Source: Anthoceros angustus
Taxonomy: Eukaryota > Streptophyta > Anthocerotopsida > Anthocerotales > Anthocerotaceae
Assembly: GCA_010909165.1 (NCBI GenBank)
Contig: VJWM01000351.1
Coordinates: forward strand, 1 to 44,712
DNA length: 44,712 nt
Reading direction: 5' to 3'
A program made the position numbers and the translations under genes. The notes under the pieces are model-generated. The model did no database searches and had not been told where the DNA came from. It worked only from the letters and a program-made list of their open reading frames with translations. Every line of letters begins with the position of its first letter. Position 1 is the first letter of the stretch. Positions 43,960 to 44,712 of this stretch are shown piece after piece.

Positions 43960-44712
43960 ATATTGTAATTTTGATCCGAATGGCTTGAAACTTTTCAGGC
44001 TAAGAGTCACCCAAATGTCAGTGGTACAAAAAAAATTCCAGCGCAAAATAAGTAGGATTAGGCTTTGAACTATATTCACGGGTATTCCCTTTGAAGGTAG
44101 CATACCACTAGATATGGTACAGTGAGTCCACATCAAAAACGGGGAGAGAATATCAAAATTTGAATGTGCGTGTAGATGTTCTCTCTTAATGGAAGAGGGA
44201 GTCTAGTTTTGTCAAAGAGTTTACGGTGGGGAACTCACTTAACATTTAAAATTCAAACCCTCCATACCCTCTTCGCCAAGGAGATGATGGGGCAAACTGC
44301 TTCTCTCCCGCCGATCCTCGGAAGGCTGCCGGCTCACGACACTTGTCACAGATCCTAAGTGGTTTGCTTGGCAAACAACTCAAGAGATGGCTCCAACGCG
44401 CAACAACGGCCGATGCCGACGTCACGACGGGCGAACCTCTCAAGGTCTTCGTATGACCACCTAGATACCCGAACGGCATATTCGAGGATCTGCAACCACT
44501 GCCCGCACGGCCTCAGGATTTCGCCAGAGCTTGGTCTCTAAGCCTACCGGACGGCGATATGAAGAGATTGTCTATGCACTCCACCTCCCGCCCGAGCGAT
44601 ACGAGTGGGCCCGCTTCTTCATCGAAGTCCTCGAGAGGAAGCAGGGCAGGGCAGGAATGAAGTGCCTGCAGGAACTCCTCGGAGAACTCTCGTTCACCGA
44701 GGCATGCGCTGA
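43960..44712. other. Right edge: AT-rich spacer, then an unassigned coding relic
   Basis: The stretch 43960-44250 is AT-rich with no gene. From about 44395, plus-strand frames read TTADADVTTGEPLKVFV, a stop, then YPNGIFEDLQPLPARPQDFA and, after a frameshift near 44560, YEEIVYALHLPPERYEWARF, ending in a stop at the last base. It looks like a broken soluble protein, possibly gag-like, but no motif identifies it. Confidence 0.35.

Larger units (their letters stand above)
39954..43960 (+). mobile_element. Second Ty3/gypsy pol relic, different lineage, plus strand
   Basis: In order I read protease-like, pre-RT, RT, RNase H, zinc finger and integrase segments, then a Cys-rich tail. Sequence wording differs clearly from the minus-strand element (for example LVTDHQPLHWLM against FYVDHCQALG), so it is a separate lineage. 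Stops and frameshifts are frequent and large parts of the RT palm are unreadable. No LTR was recognised on either side. A purine-rich tract at 44190-44203 could be a polypurine tract, but this is speculative. Confidence 0.7.

Overview
The window looks like a repeat-dominated nuclear segment from a land plant. The two genes I can support have spliceosomal GT-AG introns and belong to plant families: a seven-exon WAT1-related (EamA, nodulin MtN21-like) transporter and a small two-exon group-3-type LEA protein. Almost everything else is decayed transposable element sequence: an L1-type LINE, a second non-LTR element, at least two Ty3/gypsy lineages, and elements with terminal inverted repeats. The second RT family recalls sequences I associate with ferns and other non-flowering plants. 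That is memory-based inference, so I do not name a species.

Layout. 1-686: unassigned, with a short CCAATG-containing repeat. 687-13761: one L1-type LINE on the plus strand (ORF1, endonuclease, RT, C-terminal zinc motif, repetitive 3' tail). It appears to be split by about 6.4 kb of foreign, mostly unrecognised sequence (about 2890-9370) and by a second, 5'-truncated non-LTR element (about 11716-13320). 13762-13822: a tRNA(Leu)-like relic abutting the LINE tail. 14407-16025 (minus): intact WAT1-like gene. 17753-18154 (minus): intact LEA gene with a TATA box and a 25-bp tandem repeat carrying ACGTGTC (ABRE-type) motifs upstream. 18954-18984: perfect hairpin. About 19482-20010: AT-rich element with degenerate pogo/mariner-like ends. 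20813-21258: minisatellite.

21300-31015 (minus): a rearranged Ty3/gypsy element reading LTR-PBS-truncated gag, then LTR-PBS-gag-protease-RT-RNaseH-integrase. Its gag contains an exact 593-bp tandem duplication followed by a diverged third copy. 31613-35148: a 3.5-kb element bounded by 22-23-bp inverted repeats (CCTACTAGAAAT...), with subterminal TTGCAAC/TGTAACA motifs and three GGA-rich cassettes. 35149-39950: GC-rich sequence with LTR-like relics, a roughly 110-bp tandem array and a GGACC-rich array. About 39954-43960 (plus): a second, different gypsy pol relic (protease, RT with YIDY in place of YIDD, RNase H, integrase, Cys-rich tail). 44250-44712: an unassigned coding relic running to the window edge.

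The two host genes are intact and sit next to each other, on the same strand, inside a 13.8-19.5 kb island largely free of recognisable transposons. Nothing indicates that they act in one pathway. The most unusual material is structural: the nested LINE, the LTR-gag-LTR-gag-pol arrangement, repeat copies that differ mostly by small indels, and the inverted-repeat element carrying GGA cassettes.
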